Assembly: GCF_002095465.1 (NCBI RefSeq)
Contig: NZ_MLFP01000002.1
Coordinates: forward strand, 124,001-188,000
Reading direction: 5' to 3'
From: Pantoea rodasii
GTDB taxonomy: Bacteria; Pseudomonadota; Gammaproteobacteria; Enterobacterales; Enterobacteriaceae
Length of the DNA stretch: 64,000 bases
This document shows positions 21,584 to 32,116 of the stretch, piece after piece. The translations under genes and the position numbers were made by a program. Under the pieces are notes generated by a model, which was given only the letters and a program-made list of their open reading frames with translations, had not been told where the DNA came from and did no database searches. Each line of letters starts with the position of its first letter. The stretch's first letter is position 1.

Positions 21584-22075
21584 ATGCCATCTTTCGATAT
21601 CGTTTCCGAAGTCGAACTGCCGGAAGTGCGTAATGCGGTGGATAATGCCAGCCGTGAGATCTCAACCCGTTTCGATTTCCGCAACGTGAGCGCCAGCATT
21701 GAGCTCAACGAAAAGAATGAGACCATCAAAATCTCCAGCGAATCTGATTTTCAGGTTAAACAGCTGGTGGATATTTTGCGTGAAAAGCTGTTGAAACGCG
21801 GCATTGAAGGCGCAGCGATTGAAGTGCCAGAAGAGATCGTTCACAGCGGTAAAAGTTGGAGCGTGGAAGCCAAGCTGAAAAAGGGTATCGAAAGTGATAT
21901 TGCTAAAAAGCTGGTGAAGCTGATTAAAGACAGCAAACTGAAAGTGCAGACGCAGATTCAGGGTGAAGAGCTGCGCGTGACCGGTAAATCACGCGACGAT
22001 TTGCAGGGTGCGATGGCGCTGGTGCGCGGTGGCAATCTCGGTCAGCCATTCCAGTTCAAAAACTTCCGCGATTAA
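21584..22075 (+). CDS. yajQ: YajQ family nucleotide-binding protein
   Basis: I choose the ATG at 21584 ([20 protein letters not shown]), preceded by AGGAGAAGAAAAG, giving the usual 163 residues. [20 protein letters not shown] and [18 protein letters not shown] are typical. The protein is two ferredoxin-like domains. YajQ relatives bind RNA, nucleotides or, in Xanthomonas, cyclic-di-GMP. Its stop overlaps the stop of the convergent activator gene in a shared TTAA. Confidence 0.94.
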   Translation: MPSFDIVSEVELPEVRNAVDNASREISTRFDFRNVSASIELNEKNETIKISSESDFQVKQLVDILREKLLKRGIEGAAIEVPEEIVHSGKSWSVEAKLKKGIESDIAKKLVKLIKDSKLKVQTQIQGEELRVTGKSRDDLQGAMALVRGGNLGQPFQFKNFRD

Positions 22076-23843
22076 TCGCGTTTGTCGCGCGCAGCACGTC
22101 GATAGAGCGTGCTGCGCGCGACACCTAATGCCTCCGCCGTTTTACTGATATTGCCATTGAAGCGTTGCAGCGTTTCGCTGATCAGTCGCTCATCATGACT
22201 TTGTCTGTCCTCCACCGGTAGCACTGTTGCGCGGCGATACTCGGCCGGTAAATGCACATCGGTGACTTCTTCGCCTTCATCCGCTAACGCCAGCAGTACG
22301 CGCAACAGACTGCGCAATTGCCGCACGTTGCCCGGCCATGGCAATTGTGCCAGTGATGTCAGCAGTGCTGGGGAAAGCTGGATATCGCGATCTGCGCCGC
22401 CCAACTCAATCCACAACCGACTGATAAAGTCTTCGATATCCGGCCAGGCACGCAGCGGCGGGATAGTCATGGAAAATTCCTGCAAGCGATAGAGGAGATC
22501 CTCGCGGAACTCGCCTTCAGCCACGCGCTGCGCCAGATCACGGTGCGTGGCGCAGATCACTGCAAAATTCACCGGCCAGCTGCGGCTGGAACCGAGCGGT
22601 GCGACCTCTTTTTCCTGCAGTACGCGCAGCAAACGGGTTTGCAGCGCCAGCGGCATATCACCAATTTCATCGAGAAACAGCACGCCACCATCGGCTTCAC
22701 GGATTTTACCGATGTAGCCATTTTTACTGGCCCCGGTAAAGGCGCCAGGTTGATAACCAAACAGCTCCGACTCAATCAGTGCTTCCGGAATGGCCGCGCA
22801 GTTGATGGCGACAAATTTGCCCTCACGCCAGCGGCTCTGCTGATGCAGCGCACGGCTGACATACTCTTTGCCGCTGCCAGTCTCGCCGTGGATGCATAAC
22901 GACACGCCGGCATTCATCAGGCGTACCATTTTTCGCCATCACGACCCAGCGAGAAGGGGAGATCGGCGGCGGGTTCGCTCGGGGTGGCGAAATGCGTGCG
23001 GTGCGGTGCGCGCAGGCGAAAGTAGAAGCGCTGTTGTGCAAAATGAATCGGTAAAGGAATGGTGTTGGCCTGCTGTTCGAGCTGAGCAAACAGCTGCTGG
23101 AAAGTCAGCGTGCCCAACTGCTCGGCAGTCAGTGCCAGTTCACGCATTGCCAGGCGGTTCGCGGCGGTGAGTACATTATCGGAGAACACCAGCAGCAGCT
23201 CATCGCTGGTATCAATGCCGTGCGGCTCAACGTGCAGACTCATCAGCCACTGCTGTGGATGCAGGCTTTGCTTAACCCACAGATATTCGATTTGTTTAGC
23301 GGCGGCTTTCACCCACTGGAAGGTTTGCGGATGCGGGAAGTGCGCAGGGCCGGAGATATCCAGCACGCCCGCAATCTGGCCGTTGGGCATCTGCAATGGC
23401 ATCGCGGCGCAGTACAGCCCCTGATTCAGAGTGAGAAAATGCTGCTGGCCTTCAATTTCACAGCCATCGTCAATCGCCAGCGCGGTGCCAATTGCATTGG
23501 TGCCGCGCCCGCATTCGCTCCACAAATTGCCGGGAGCGAGCGCGAATCGCTGCGCTTTCTCCATCGACTGCATATCGCCAAAGGTATTCAGCACCAGGCC
23601 GGTGGCATCAGAAAGGATCACCACGGATTGCTTCTCTGCCAGTTTCTGCGCCAGCTTTTTGATCACCGGCTGGGCGAACTGCTGTAGCCCGGCATTACTG
23701 GCCAGTAAATCGGCCAGCTCGCCCTGGCGAACGCGAGGAAAATCATCGGCGGTGCGGTCGAGACCATACAACTGGCTACGGAACCAGGAGTCGCTCAATA
23801 GCGGATTGGTATTAACGGCAGACGCGGCTGAATTTCCCTGCAT
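22072..23843 (-). pseudogene. AcoR-like sigma-54 dependent activator, frameshifted in this sequence
   Basis: Two overlapping minus-strand frames together make one enhancer-binding protein. The 5' part (23843-22917) holds an N-terminal GAF-like sensor (VVILSDATGLVLNTFGD, CGRGTNAIGTALA). The 3' part (22929-22072) holds the AAA+ domain: GETGSGKE, ESELFGYQPGAFTGAS with the sigma-54 contact loop, and GGVLFLDEIGDM. It ends with a Fis-type helix (ISKTAEALGVARSTLYRRA). The break is at five T's (22929-22933, plus strand). One more base gives LGRDGEK-MVRLMNAG without interruption. I start it at 23843, where GAGG precedes the ATG; 23879 is possible. It probably activates the divergent dehydrogenase operon in response to an alcohol, aldehyde or acetoin. 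Confidence 0.85.
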
Positions 23844-23900
23844 TGGTAACCTCATGCCTAAGCGAAAGTGTTGCAGCATTGTAGCGGCCTGGTTTCTGCG

Positions 23901-23919
23901 GTGTTGCGATACGCAACAC
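23901..23919. promoter_or_regulatory. Candidate upstream activator site, 19-bp perfect dyad
   Basis: GTGTTGCG-ATA-CGCAACAC is a perfect 8+3+8 dyad about 125 bp upstream of the sigma-54 promoter and next to the activator gene's start. Size, symmetry and position fit the binding site of a Fis-type helix-turn-helix protein, most likely the adjacent AcoR-like activator. The link is an inference. Confidence 0.6.
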
Positions 23920-24024
23920 AGATGGTGATTTTGGTAACAGAAACCACGCGTTTAAAAGGGCTATTTGTTTTATAAATCGATGATAGATAAAACGATTTTT
24001 CGAAAATTCACAAGCTGAAAAAAA

Positions 24025-24042
24025 TTGGCACGCTCGCTGCAA
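24025..24042 (+). promoter_or_regulatory. Sigma-54 promoter of the aldehyde/alcohol dehydrogenase operon
   Basis: TTGGCACGCTCGCTGCAA matches the -24/-12 consensus. GG lies at 24027-24028 and GC at 24039-24040, exactly 12 bases apart. Only the T before GC differs (C). Transcription would begin near 24052, about 80 bp before the ATG of the aldehyde dehydrogenase. Confidence 0.8.
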
Positions 24043-24133
24043 TAGCTTACCAGGCAGCGGGCTGTTCAATCTGTTGACCCACAGGTTGCCGCTGCCAGCT
24101 AAGAATAATCGACCCTACATTAAGGAGTTTGCG

Positions 24134-25654
24134 ATGCGTTATGCACATCCCGGCACGCCCGGCGCTTTGGTTAATTTCAAAGCGACCTACGGCAATTTCA
24201 TTGCGGGCAAATTCATAGAGCCGCTCAGCGGCCAATATTTCACCAACACCTCGCCTGTTGATGGCAGCGATATTGCGCAGTTTCCACGTTCCGATGCGCG
24301 TGATATCGATTTAGCACTGGACGCTGCTCATCAGGCCGCTGACGCCTGGGGAAAAACCAGCGTGCAACATCGCGCCAATCTGCTGTTGCAGGTGGCCGAC
24401 TGCATTGAAAAAAATCTTGAACTGCTGTCCGTGGCAGAGAGCTGGGACAACGGCAAACCGATCCGTGAAACCCTGAACGCTGACCTGCCGCTGGCGGTGG
24501 ATCACTTCCGCTACTTCGCCGGTTGTTTGCGTGCGCAGGAAGGCAGCACCGCCGAGATTGATGAAACCACCGTGGCTTATCACTTCCACGAACCGCTGGG
24601 CGTGGTCGGGCAAATTATCCCGTGGAATTTCCCGCTACTGATGGCGGCGTGGAAACTGGCTCCAGCGCTGGCGGCGGGTAACTGTGTGGTGCTGAAGCCT
24701 GCTGAGCAAACGCCACTGGCCATCACGCTGTTGATGGAACTGATCGGTGATCTGTTCCCGGCCGGTGTACTTAACGTAGTACAGGGCTTTGGGCGTGAAG
24801 CCGGTGAAGCGCTGGCCACCAGCAAACGCATCGCCAAAATTGCCTTTACCGGATCAACTCCGGTGGGCCGTCACATCATGGCCTGTGCCGCTGAAAATAT
24901 CATTCCCTGCACCGTCGAGCTGGGTGGCAAGTCGCCGAACATCTACTTTGCCGATGTGATGGACGGTGAATCCGACTTTATCGAAAAAGCGGTGGAAGGT
25001 TTGGTGCTGGGCTTCTTCAATCAGGGCGAAGTCTGTACCTGTCCTTCGCGTGCGCTGATCCATGAATCGATCTATGAGCCGTTTATGGCACGCGTGATGG
25101 ACAAAGTCGCCAACATTCGCCGAGGCGATCCGTTGGATACTGACACCATGATCGGTGCTCAGGCTTCACGTCAGCAATTCGACAAAATCCTGTCTTATAT
25201 CAACATCGCGCGCGATGAAGGGGGGCAAATTCTTACTGGAGGCGATCGCGCCAGCGTCGCAGCCGAACTGGATAACGGATTCTATATCCAGCCAACCCTG
25301 ATCAAAGGCACTAACCAGATGCGTTGTTTCCAGGAAGAGATTTTTGGGCCGGTCATTGGCATCACCACCTTTAAAGATGAAGCGGAAGCCTTATCGATTG
25401 CCAATGAAACGCAGTTTGGCTTGGGTGCTGGCGTGTGGACGCGTGATACCAATCTGGCTTACCGCATGGGACGCGGCATCAAAGCCGGTCGTGTCTGGAC
25501 CAACTGCTATCACATCTATCCTGCGCACGCCGCATTCGGTGGCTATAAGCAATCGGGCGTCGGCCGTGAGACGCACAAGATGGCGCTCAGCGCCTATCAA
25601 CAAACCAAAAATCTGCTGGTCAGCTATGGCACCGCGCCTTTGGGTCTGTTCTGA
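24134..25654 (+). CDS. aldB: NAD-dependent aldehyde dehydrogenase (AldB/AcoD/ExaC type)
   Basis: The ATG at 24134 ([20 protein letters not shown]) follows TAAGGAG and gives 506 residues, the usual length for acetaldehyde dehydrogenase [22 protein letters not shown] and [12 protein letters not shown] bind the cofactor. Glu262 in [12 protein letters not shown] is the general base, and Cys301 or Cys303 in [15 protein letters not shown] is the nucleophile position. It would oxidise acetaldehyde and similar short aldehydes to acids. With the alcohol dehydrogenase 30 bp downstream it forms an alcohol-to-acid pathway behind a sigma-54 promoter. The symbol follows the E. coli relative, which lies elsewhere in that genome. 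Confidence 0.9.
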   Translation: MRYAHPGTPGALVNFKATYGNFIAGKFIEPLSGQYFTNTSPVDGSDIAQFPRSDARDIDLALDAAHQAADAWGKTSVQHRANLLLQVADCIEKNLELLSVAESWDNGKPIRETLNADLPLAVDHFRYFAGCLRAQEGSTAEIDETTVAYHFHEPLGVVGQIIPWNFPLLMAAWKLAPALAAGNCVVLKPAEQTPLAITLLMELIGDLFPAGVLNVVQGFGREAGEALATSKRIAKIAFTGSTPVGRHIMACAAENIIPCTVELGGKSPNIYFADVMDGESDFIEKAVEGLVLGFFNQGEVCTCPSRALIHESIYEPFMARVMDKVANIRRGDPLDTDTMIGAQASRQQFDKILSYINIARDEGGQILTGGDRASVAAELDNGFYIQPTLIKGTNQMRCFQEEIFGPVIGITTFKDEAEALSIANETQFGLGAGVWTRDTNLAYRMGRGIKAGRVWTNCYHIYPAHAAFGGYKQSGVGRETHKMALSAYQQTKNLLVSYGTAPLGLF

Positions 25655-25684
25655 GACCGCATCCGATCAAATGGAGAGTGAAAG

Positions 25685-26725
25685 ATGAATATGCAAATCA
25701 AAACCACCATGAAAGCCGCTGTTGTTAAAGCCTTTGGCGAACCTTTAGTGATTGAACAAGTGCCGGTACCGCAGGTTGGGCCGGGACAAGTTCTGGTGAA
25801 AATCGCTGCCACCGGGGTGTGCCATACCGACCTGCACGCCGCGGAAGGCGACTGGCCCATCAAGCCTAATCCACCGTTTATTCCCGGCCATGAAGGCGTG
25901 GGCCAGATTGTGGCACTCGGTGATGGCGTAAAACATCTTAAGCTGGGCGATCGTGTCGGCGTACCATGGCTGTATTCTGCTTGTGGTCACTGTGAACACT
26001 GTCTTGATAGCTGGGAAACGCTGTGTCTGTCACAACAGAATGCCGGTTATTCAGTTAACGGCAGCTTCGCGGAATATTGCCTCGCGGATGCGAACTATGT
26101 CGGGATCATTCCTGACAACATCGATTACAACGAAATTGCCCCAATCCTGTGTGCCGGCGTGACGGTGTATAAAGGCCTGAAAATGACCGACACCAAACCC
26201 GGCGATTGGGTGGTGGTGTCAGGCATTGGCGGTCTCGGTCATATGGCGGTGCAGTACGCGGTAGCGATGGGCCTGAATGTGGCTGCGGTGGATATCGACG
26301 ATGATAAGCTGGCGTTTGCTAAACGTCTTGGCGCCAGCGTGGTGGCGAATGCGAAGAACGTCGATCCTGCTAAAGTATTCCAGGAAAGCTTCGGCGGTGC
26401 GCACGGCGTGCTGGTGACGGCTGTTTCACCGAAGGCGTTCGAGCAAGCGATCGGGACGATGCGTCGTGGCGGCACCATGGTGCTTAACGGTTTGCCACCG
26501 GGCAAATTTGACCTGTCGATCTTCGATATGGTGCTGGACGGAATTACGGTGCGCGGTTCAATTGTCGGCACGCGTAAAGATCTGCAGGAAGCGCTGGATT
26601 TCGCCGGTCGTCATAAAGTGAAAGCCAACGTGGCGGTTGAGCCGCTGACCAACATCAACGACATCTTTGCTCGTATGCACGCAGGTAAGATTGAAGGGCG
26701 TATCGTGGTCGATATGTCGTTGTAA
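25685..26725 (+). CDS. adhP: Zinc-dependent alcohol dehydrogenase (AdhP type)
   Basis: The product has 346 residues from the ATG at 25685, preceded by GGAGAGTGAAAG. Catalytic zinc ligands are Cys46 (GVCHTDLH), His69-Glu70 (GHEGVGQIV) and Cys156 ([11 protein letters not shown]). Structural zinc ligands are Cys100, Cys103, Cys106 and Cys114. [13 protein letters not shown] is the NAD-binding turn, with an Asp (VDIDDDK) after it that favours NAD over NADP. It likely interconverts ethanol and acetaldehyde. An internal ATG at residue 9 (MKAAVV) aligns with the E. coli start and is a possible alternative. Confidence 0.91.
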   Translation: MNMQIKTTMKAAVVKAFGEPLVIEQVPVPQVGPGQVLVKIAATGVCHTDLHAAEGDWPIKPNPPFIPGHEGVGQIVALGDGVKHLKLGDRVGVPWLYSACGHCEHCLDSWETLCLSQQNAGYSVNGSFAEYCLADANYVGIIPDNIDYNEIAPILCAGVTVYKGLKMTDTKPGDWVVVSGIGGLGHMAVQYAVAMGLNVAAVDIDDDKLAFAKRLGASVVANAKNVDPAKVFQESFGGAHGVLVTAVSPKAFEQAIGTMRRGGTMVLNGLPPGKFDLSIFDMVLDGITVRGSIVGTRKDLQEALDFAGRHKVKANVAVEPLTNINDIFARMHAGKIEGRIVVDMSL

Positions 26726-26731
26726 TGCTTT

Positions 26732-26771
26732 GCAGCGGCGTAATTCATCGCGCAATAAATTGCGCCGCTAC
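26732..26771. repeat. REP-like inverted repeat between adhP and yajR
   Basis: Two roughly 20-bp arms, GCAGCGGCGTAATTCATCGC and (reverse complement of the right arm) GTAGCGGCGCAATTTATTGC, form an imperfect hairpin between convergent genes. The sequence is the same family as the copies at 14045-14147. It may serve as terminator for adhP and yajR. Confidence 0.72.
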
Positions 26772-26789
26772 AATGTGTGCAACCGCTTA

Positions 26790-28154
26790 CTAACAGCTGG
26801 CGAGCAGCGCTTCGATCTCAACGCGGCTCGTCACTTTACTGTCGATCTTGATATAAGCGCTTTTCTCTTCTGGCACGATGAACACCGATGAAACTCCGGG
26901 TTGTGCTTTCAGGCGTTTCTCGAGATTCGGCACGGCCAAAACCGCATCGCTCAGCACCATACGCAGGCTGCTAACATAGGGTGGTTCCTGCATCGACATC
27001 GCCACAAACAGCCACGCAGCCGCCACAATAGCGCCCACCAGAAACACGGTTTGCGCATCAAAGTGACCGAAAACCCAACCGCCCATGCTGCCGCCAATCG
27101 CCACGCCAATGAACTGGCTGGTGGAGTAAATGCCCATTGCCGTGCCTTTATAGCCCGGCGGGGACTCTTTACTGATCAGCGACGGCAGAATGGCTTCCAT
27201 CAGGTTAAATGCCAGGAAGAACAACTGTACGCCAATCACCAGCGTCCAGAAATGTCCCGCTGCGCCCCACAGCACGATCTCCGCGATAATGATCAACGCC
27301 ACGCAGGTAACAAATACGCGCTTCATGCGGCGTTTTACTTCGGCGTAAATGATGAACGGCACCACCATAACGAAAGCGACCAGCATGGTAACCAAATAGA
27401 CTTTCCAGTGCTCAGATGCTGGGAAGCCCGCTTGTTCAAATTGACCCGGCAGAGCCACAAAGCTCGACATCAGTAAAATGTGCAGGCAGAGAATACCAAT
27501 GTTGAGTTTTAACAGCCTCGGATTGGTGAGCACCGCACGGATGCTGCCTTTCACTATGCCGGACTCACGATTAAGTAAGTGATTAGGCGCGTTTGGCACG
27601 ACCAGCAGCGTGATGACAATGCCGAGGCTGGCAAGGATAGCGATCATCCAGAATAGTGCGTGCAGCCCTAATGCGTGGGTCACAATCGGTCCGACGACCA
27701 TCGCAATCGCAAAGGTCACGCCAAAGCTGATACCGATGAACGCCATCGCTTTGGTACGGTTCTGTTCGCGAGTGAGATCAGACAACAGCGCCATAACCGC
27801 AGCGGCAATCGCACCTGAACCTTGCAGCGCACGGCCCAGGATCACCCCCCAGATGGAGGTGGTCATTGCGGCTATCACACTACCGACAACAAAGATTAAT
27901 AATCCGCCGACGATGAGCGGTTTGCGACCGACGCGATCAGAGAGCAGACCAAACGGAATCTGGAATAGTGCTTGCGCCAGACCATAGATACCAATTGCCA
28001 GGCCAATTAAGGTTTCACTGGCGCCCTGTAATGCCATACCGTAAGTGGTGAGTACCGGCAGGACCATAAACATACCCAGCATGCGCAGGGAAAAAACTGT
28101 GCCTAAACCCCATGTAGCGCGTCGCTCTACTGGCGTCATTTTATTATCGTTCAT
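26790..28154 (-). CDS. yajR: Major facilitator superfamily transporter YajR
   Basis: The 454-residue product equals E. coli YajR and starts MNDNKMTPVERRATWGLGTV. Twelve hydrophobic segments are present, with MFS motif A (GLLSDRVGRKPL) between helices 2 and 3 and GRALQGSGAIAAAVMALLS in helices 4-5. The last 65 or so residues (PNLEKRLKAQPGVSSVFIVP) form the cytosolic ferredoxin-like YAM domain unique to this family. It is a proton-coupled drug exporter by family; its natural substrate is unknown. Confidence 0.95.
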   Translation of the reverse strand: MNDNKMTPVERRATWGLGTVFSLRMLGMFMVLPVLTTYGMALQGASETLIGLAIGIYGLAQALFQIPFGLLSDRVGRKPLIVGGLLIFVVGSVIAAMTTSIWGVILGRALQGSGAIAAAVMALLSDLTREQNRTKAMAFIGISFGVTFAIAMVVGPIVTHALGLHALFWMIAILASLGIVITLLVVPNAPNHLLNRESGIVKGSIRAVLTNPRLLKLNIGILCLHILLMSSFVALPGQFEQAGFPASEHWKVYLVTMLVAFVMVVPFIIYAEVKRRMKRVFVTCVALIIIAEIVLWGAAGHFWTLVIGVQLFFLAFNLMEAILPSLISKESPPGYKGTAMGIYSTSQFIGVAIGGSMGGWVFGHFDAQTVFLVGAIVAAAWLFVAMSMQEPPYVSSLRMVLSDAVLAVPNLEKRLKAQPGVSSVFIVPEEKSAYIKIDSKVTSRVEIEALLASC

Positions 28155-28235
28155 TCCAACCTCTGTAATTTTGCTGCTCTCATTTTAGGGAGCAGGGCAG
28201 GGCGGGTAAAACATTTGTTCTTAAGCAGTGGTAAC

Positions 28236-28264
28236 AAAAAGAAAGGGCGCGAAATTCGCGCCCT
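28236..28264 (-). terminator. Terminator of the cyoABCDE operon
   Basis: AGGGCGCG and CGCGCCCT pair around AAATT, 22 bp after the cyoE stop. On the minus strand the hairpin is followed by TTCTTTTTG. Confidence 0.85.
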
Positions 28265-28285
28265 ATCTGGATTTGCGGAGCAGTA

Positions 28286-29173
28286 TTACCAGACGTAAGT
28301 CAGGAGATCTTTCGACGCTGGCGTCATGAAATCTACCGACATCATCACGCTCAGTGCAGTGATAGCGACAATCGAGAACACAAACAGTTTACGCGCCCAA
28401 ACTTTATCGTTTGAGGTTTTGTAACCTGAAAGTGCCATGCCCAGCCACCAGACACTCACTGCCGCAGCCACCACCAGATACTTGTAACCGGCATAGCCGC
28501 CGAGTGTCAGCATCAAGGTGGCAATCATAAACGCCAGGATATACAGCGTAATATGATTTTTAGCCACTGAGATACCTTTCACCACCGGCAGAACCGGGAT
28601 GTTGGCAGCCTGATAATCTTTGAAGCGGAAAATCGCAATCGCGTACGAGTGCGGCATCTGCCACAGGCTAAAGATAGCCAGTAAGATCAGGGCGCCAGCA
28701 TCAAACTGGTTGGTCACTGCGCAGTAGCCAATTACCGGCGGCGCAGCGCCAGAGAGGCTACCAATCAGCGTGCCATAGACGGAGTTACGCTTCATATACA
28801 GGCTGTAAATGCCTACATAAACGACGAAGCCCATCACCGCCAGCCACATGGCCAGCGGGTTAGCACCGAAATACAGCAGCGCAAAGCCAGCAATACCCAA
28901 TGCGGTTGCATAAACCAGGCTTACTTTCGCCGAGATCAGGCCTTTGACCAGAACACGGTTCCGCGTTCTCTCCATCTTGATGTCGATATCGCGGTCAATC
29001 ACGTTGTTGAATACACAACCTGATGCGACAACCAGCGAGACTCCCACCAGTGAATAGAGAAACAGGGTGTAATCAATGCTGCCTTTCGAAGCCAGCAGGA
29101 ATCCACCGATCACAGAAATTAAATTGCCGAAAATAATTCCTGGTTTTGTTACTTGCAGGTATTGCTTAATCAT
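28286..29173 (-). CDS. cyoE: Protoheme IX farnesyltransferase (heme O synthase) CyoE
   Basis: The 295-residue UbiA-family membrane protein has the aspartate-rich motif [18 protein letters not shown] (Asp60, Asp64) that binds Mg-diphosphate, and about nine hydrophobic segments. [16 protein letters not shown] and [20 protein letters not shown] are typical of heme O synthase. It farnesylates heme b to heme O for subunit I of the oxidase. It is the last gene of the cyo operon, 13 bp after cyoD. Confidence 0.97.
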   Translation of the reverse strand: MIKQYLQVTKPGIIFGNLISVIGGFLLASKGSIDYTLFLYSLVGVSLVVASGCVFNNVIDRDIDIKMERTRNRVLVKGLISAKVSLVYATALGIAGFALLYFGANPLAMWLAVMGFVVYVGIYSLYMKRNSVYGTLIGSLSGAAPPVIGYCAVTNQFDAGALILLAIFSLWQMPHSYAIAIFRFKDYQAANIPVLPVVKGISVAKNHITLYILAFMIATLMLTLGGYAGYKYLVVAAAVSVWWLGMALSGYKTSNDKVWARKLFVFSIVAITALSVMMSVDFMTPASKDLLTYVW

Positions 29174-29186
29174 TACGTGTGACTCT

Positions 29187-29516
29187 TTAGTGAACCATCA
29201 TGTTGTAGTTGAGGTTCCACATAATCCACAGTGAGCCGACAACAACAATCAGAATGATGAGTGCTGAGAAGACAATGGCCACCATGTTCCAGCCACCTTC
29301 TGACTTGCTGTCTAAGTGCAGGAAGTAGACCAGGTGAACCAGCACCTGAATCACCGCACACACCAGAACCACACCCAGAATCGTGCCATGTGATGCGCCG
29401 CCATCCATTACCATCCAGAACGGAATACCGGTCAGGATGATAGAGAGGATGAAGCCGATCATGTAAGACTTCACGCTACCGTGAGAAGCGCCATGTTCGT
29501 TAACAGAATGACTCAT
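29187..29516 (-). CDS. cyoD: Cytochrome o ubiquinol oxidase subunit IV CyoD
   Basis: The ATG at 29516 ([20 protein letters not shown]) gives 109 residues, as in E. coli. Three hydrophobic helices follow. Its start overlaps the cyoC stop by one base (TAATG). The frame is open 27 codons upstream inside cyoC, but that part is not homologous. Subunit IV helps assemble the copper site of subunit I. Confidence 0.96.
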   Translation of the reverse strand: MSHSVNEHGASHGSVKSYMIGFILSIILTGIPFWMVMDGGASHGTILGVVLVCAVIQVLVHLVYFLHLDSKSEGGWNMVAIVFSALIILIVVVGSLWIMWNLNYNMMVH

Positions 29517-30130
29517 TACATGGCTCCCATCAGGTAGACAACGGTGAATACGCAGATCCAAACCACATCCAGGAAGTGCCAGAATAAGCTCAGGCACATG
29601 ATACGGGTGCGGTTGGTTGCAGTCAGACCACGTTTAGAAATCTGGAACATCATCACTGCCATCCAGATCAGGCCCGAGGTCACGTGCAGACCGTGGGTAC
29701 CGACCAGCGTAAAGAACGCGGACAGGAAGCCACTGCGGTCAGGACCGAAGCCTTCTTTGATCAGGTGATGGAATTCATAGATTTCCATGCCGATGAATCC
29801 AGCACCGAACAGGAAGGTCAATGCCAACCAGCTGATGACTGAACCCTTGTTCTGGTTGTTCATCGCAATCACTGCCATTCCATAAGTAATGGAGCTGAGC
29901 AGCAGCAGCGCGGTTTCAACCAGCACAAACGGCAGTTCAAAGATGTCTTTACCTGCCGGGCCACCGGCAGTGTTGTTGACCATAACTGCATAGGTCGCAA
30001 ACAGGGTTGCGAAGATAATGCAGTCACTCATCAGGTAGATCCAGAAGCCAAAGACTTTATTGGCTCCTGCATCGTGATGCCCATGCTCCGCATGGGCGTC
30101 GTGGTGATGTTTTGCAGTTTCAGTTGACAT
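29516..30130 (-). CDS. cyoC: Cytochrome o ubiquinol oxidase subunit III CyoC
   Basis: The product has 204 residues with five membrane helices and the subunit III signatures [20 protein letters not shown] and [18 protein letters not shown]. The N-terminus is histidine-rich ([13 protein letters not shown]). Its ATG overlaps the cyoB TAA by one base, so translation is coupled along the operon. Confidence 0.97.
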   Translation of the reverse strand: MSTETAKHHHDAHAEHGHHDAGANKVFGFWIYLMSDCIIFATLFATYAVMVNNTAGGPAGKDIFELPFVLVETALLLLSSITYGMAVIAMNNQNKGSVISWLALTFLFGAGFIGMEIYEFHHLIKEGFGPDRSGFLSAFFTLVGTHGLHVTSGLIWMAVMMFQISKRGLTATNRTRIMCLSLFWHFLDVVWICVFTVVYLMGAM

Positions 30131-32112
30131 TATTTCAGACCTGCTTTGCTGATTTCGTCAAAGTGCTTCTTCTCGATCTGCTCAACTTCAGCAACCGGAA
30201 CGTAGTAATCCACGTCTTCGTCGAAGCTCTTCACAATCCAGGTCACAATTGTGGCCAGGAAGGTAAGGCCAGCCAGCCACCAGATATGCCAGATCATCGC
30301 GAAACCAAAGATGGTCATGAACGCTGCGATAACAATGGCTGCGCCGCTGTTTTTCGGCATATGAATTTCTTCATATTTTTCTGGTTGCTTATACGCTTCG
30401 CCTTTCTCTTTCATTTCCCAGAACGCATCACGCTCGTGGATTTCAGGGATAACAGCAAAGTTGTAGAACGGCGGCGGTGAAGAGGTTGCCCACTCCAGCG
30501 TACGACCACCCCACGGGTCACCGGTCAGATCGCGGTTCTGGTCGCGGTCACGCACAGAAACGTAGAACTGAGTCAGCTGGCACAGGATACCGCATGCAAT
30601 CAGTGCCGCACCGCCTGCTGCAACAACCAGCAGTGAGTGGAACTGAGGATCGATGTCCTGGCTGATACGACGTGTCATACCCATGAAGCCCAGTGCGTAC
30701 AGCGGCATAAAGGCAACGAAGAAACCAATGATCCAGAACCAGAATGCACGGATACCCCATTTTTCGTTCAGGGTGAAGCCGAATGCTTTCGGGAACCAGT
30801 AGGTCACGCCAGCCATACAACCGAACACCACACCACCGATAATCACGTTATGGAAGTGTGCAATCAGGAACAGGCTGTTGTGCAGAATGAAGTCCGCACC
30901 TGGAACCGCCAGCAGAACACCCGTCATACCACCGATAGAGAAGGTGACCAGGAAGCCGATAGTCCACAGCATCGCTGAGTGGAACTCAACGCGACCCTGA
31001 TACATGGTGAACAGCCAGTTGAAGATTTTCACGCCGGTCGGAATCGCGATGATCATCGTCATAATACCGAAGAAGGCGTTAACGTTCGCACCGGCACCCA
31101 TGGTGAAGAAGTGGTGCAGCCAAACGATGAACGACAGAACGGTAATCGCGATGGTCGCCCACACCAGTGAGGTGTAACCGAACAGACGCTTTTTGGAGAA
31201 GGTTGCAGTGACTTCCGCGAACACACCAAATACAGGCAGAACGAGGATGTATACTTCCGGGTGACCCCAGACCCAAATCAGGTTGACGTACATCATCATG
31301 TTACCGCCCATTTCATTGGTGAAGAAATGGAAGCCAAGGTAACGGTCAAGTGTCAACAGTGCCAGCGTCACGGTCAGAACCGGGAACGCTGCGATGATCA
31401 GGACGTTAGTACACAGAGATGCCCAGGTAAATACTGGCATCTTAAACAGGTCCATACCCGGAGCACGCATCTTCAGAATGGTCACGAAGAAGTTGATACC
31501 GGTTAGTGTCGTACCGATACCGGATAGCTGGAGACTCCAGATCCAATAATCGACCCCGACGCCAGGACTGTATTCCGCGCCCGAAAGCGGTGGATAAGCT
31601 AACCAGCCAGTCTGTGCGAACTCGCCCACACCCAGAGACAAGTTCACCAGGATCACACCGATCGCGGTAAACCAGAAGCTCAGGTTGTTCAGGAACGGGA
31701 AGGCAACGTCACGTGCACCGATTTGCAGCGGTACCGCGATGTTCATCAGACCTACCACGAAAGGCATCGCCACGAAGAAGATCATGATCACGCCGTGAGC
31801 CGTGAAGATCTGGTCGTAGTGGTGCGGTGGTAGTATGCCGGCTTCACCTGCCGAAGCCATCACTTGTTGGGTACGCATCATTACTGCATCGGCAAAGCCG
31901 CGCAGCAGCATGACGAAAGCCATGATGATGTACATGATACCCAGTTTTTTGTGGTCAATGGAGGTGAACCATTCTGACCACAGATACTGCCACTTACCAA
32001 AGTAGGTAATCGCGGCAACCAGTGCCAGACCACCTAAGATGATAGCGGCAACCGTAACCACGATAATGGGTTCGTGGTATGGCACTGCATCCAGTGTTAA
32101 TTTTCCTAACAT
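30130..32112 (-). CDS. cyoB: Cytochrome o ubiquinol oxidase subunit I CyoB
   Basis: The 660-residue heme-copper oxidase subunit has the His ligands of low-spin heme b ([16 protein letters not shown]), the cross-linked His-Tyr of the copper site ([14 protein letters not shown]) and the HHFF pair. The heme O ligands lie in [17 protein letters not shown]. The [20 protein letters not shown] block near the C-terminus is specific to the cyo/qox branch. It reduces oxygen to water with ubiquinol and pumps protons. It ends ISKAGLK, three residues shorter than E. coli. Confidence 0.98.
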   Translation of the reverse strand: MLGKLTLDAVPYHEPIIVVTVAAIILGGLALVAAITYFGKWQYLWSEWFTSIDHKKLGIMYIIMAFVMLLRGFADAVMMRTQQVMASAGEAGILPPHHYDQIFTAHGVIMIFFVAMPFVVGLMNIAVPLQIGARDVAFPFLNNLSFWFTAIGVILVNLSLGVGEFAQTGWLAYPPLSGAEYSPGVGVDYWIWSLQLSGIGTTLTGINFFVTILKMRAPGMDLFKMPVFTWASLCTNVLIIAAFPVLTVTLALLTLDRYLGFHFFTNEMGGNMMMYVNLIWVWGHPEVYILVLPVFGVFAEVTATFSKKRLFGYTSLVWATIAITVLSFIVWLHHFFTMGAGANVNAFFGIMTMIIAIPTGVKIFNWLFTMYQGRVEFHSAMLWTIGFLVTFSIGGMTGVLLAVPGADFILHNSLFLIAHFHNVIIGGVVFGCMAGVTYWFPKAFGFTLNEKWGIRAFWFWIIGFFVAFMPLYALGFMGMTRRISQDIDPQFHSLLVVAAGGAALIACGILCQLTQFYVSVRDRDQNRDLTGDPWGGRTLEWATSSPPPFYNFAVIPEIHERDAFWEMKEKGEAYKQPEKYEEIHMPKNSGAAIVIAAFMTIFGFAMIWHIWWLAGLTFLATIVTWIVKSFDEDVDYYVPVAEVEQIEKKHFDEISKAGLK

Positions 32113-32116
32113 CGTA

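Larger units (their letters stand above)
23880..24133. promoter_or_regulatory. Divergent regulatory region of the dehydrogenase cassette
   Basis: This 254-bp region separates the activator gene from the aldehyde dehydrogenase gene. It contains a perfect dyad (23901-23919) and a -24/-12 promoter (24025-24042), with AT-rich DNA between them where bending could bring a bound activator to the polymerase. I see no small gene. Confidence 0.65.
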
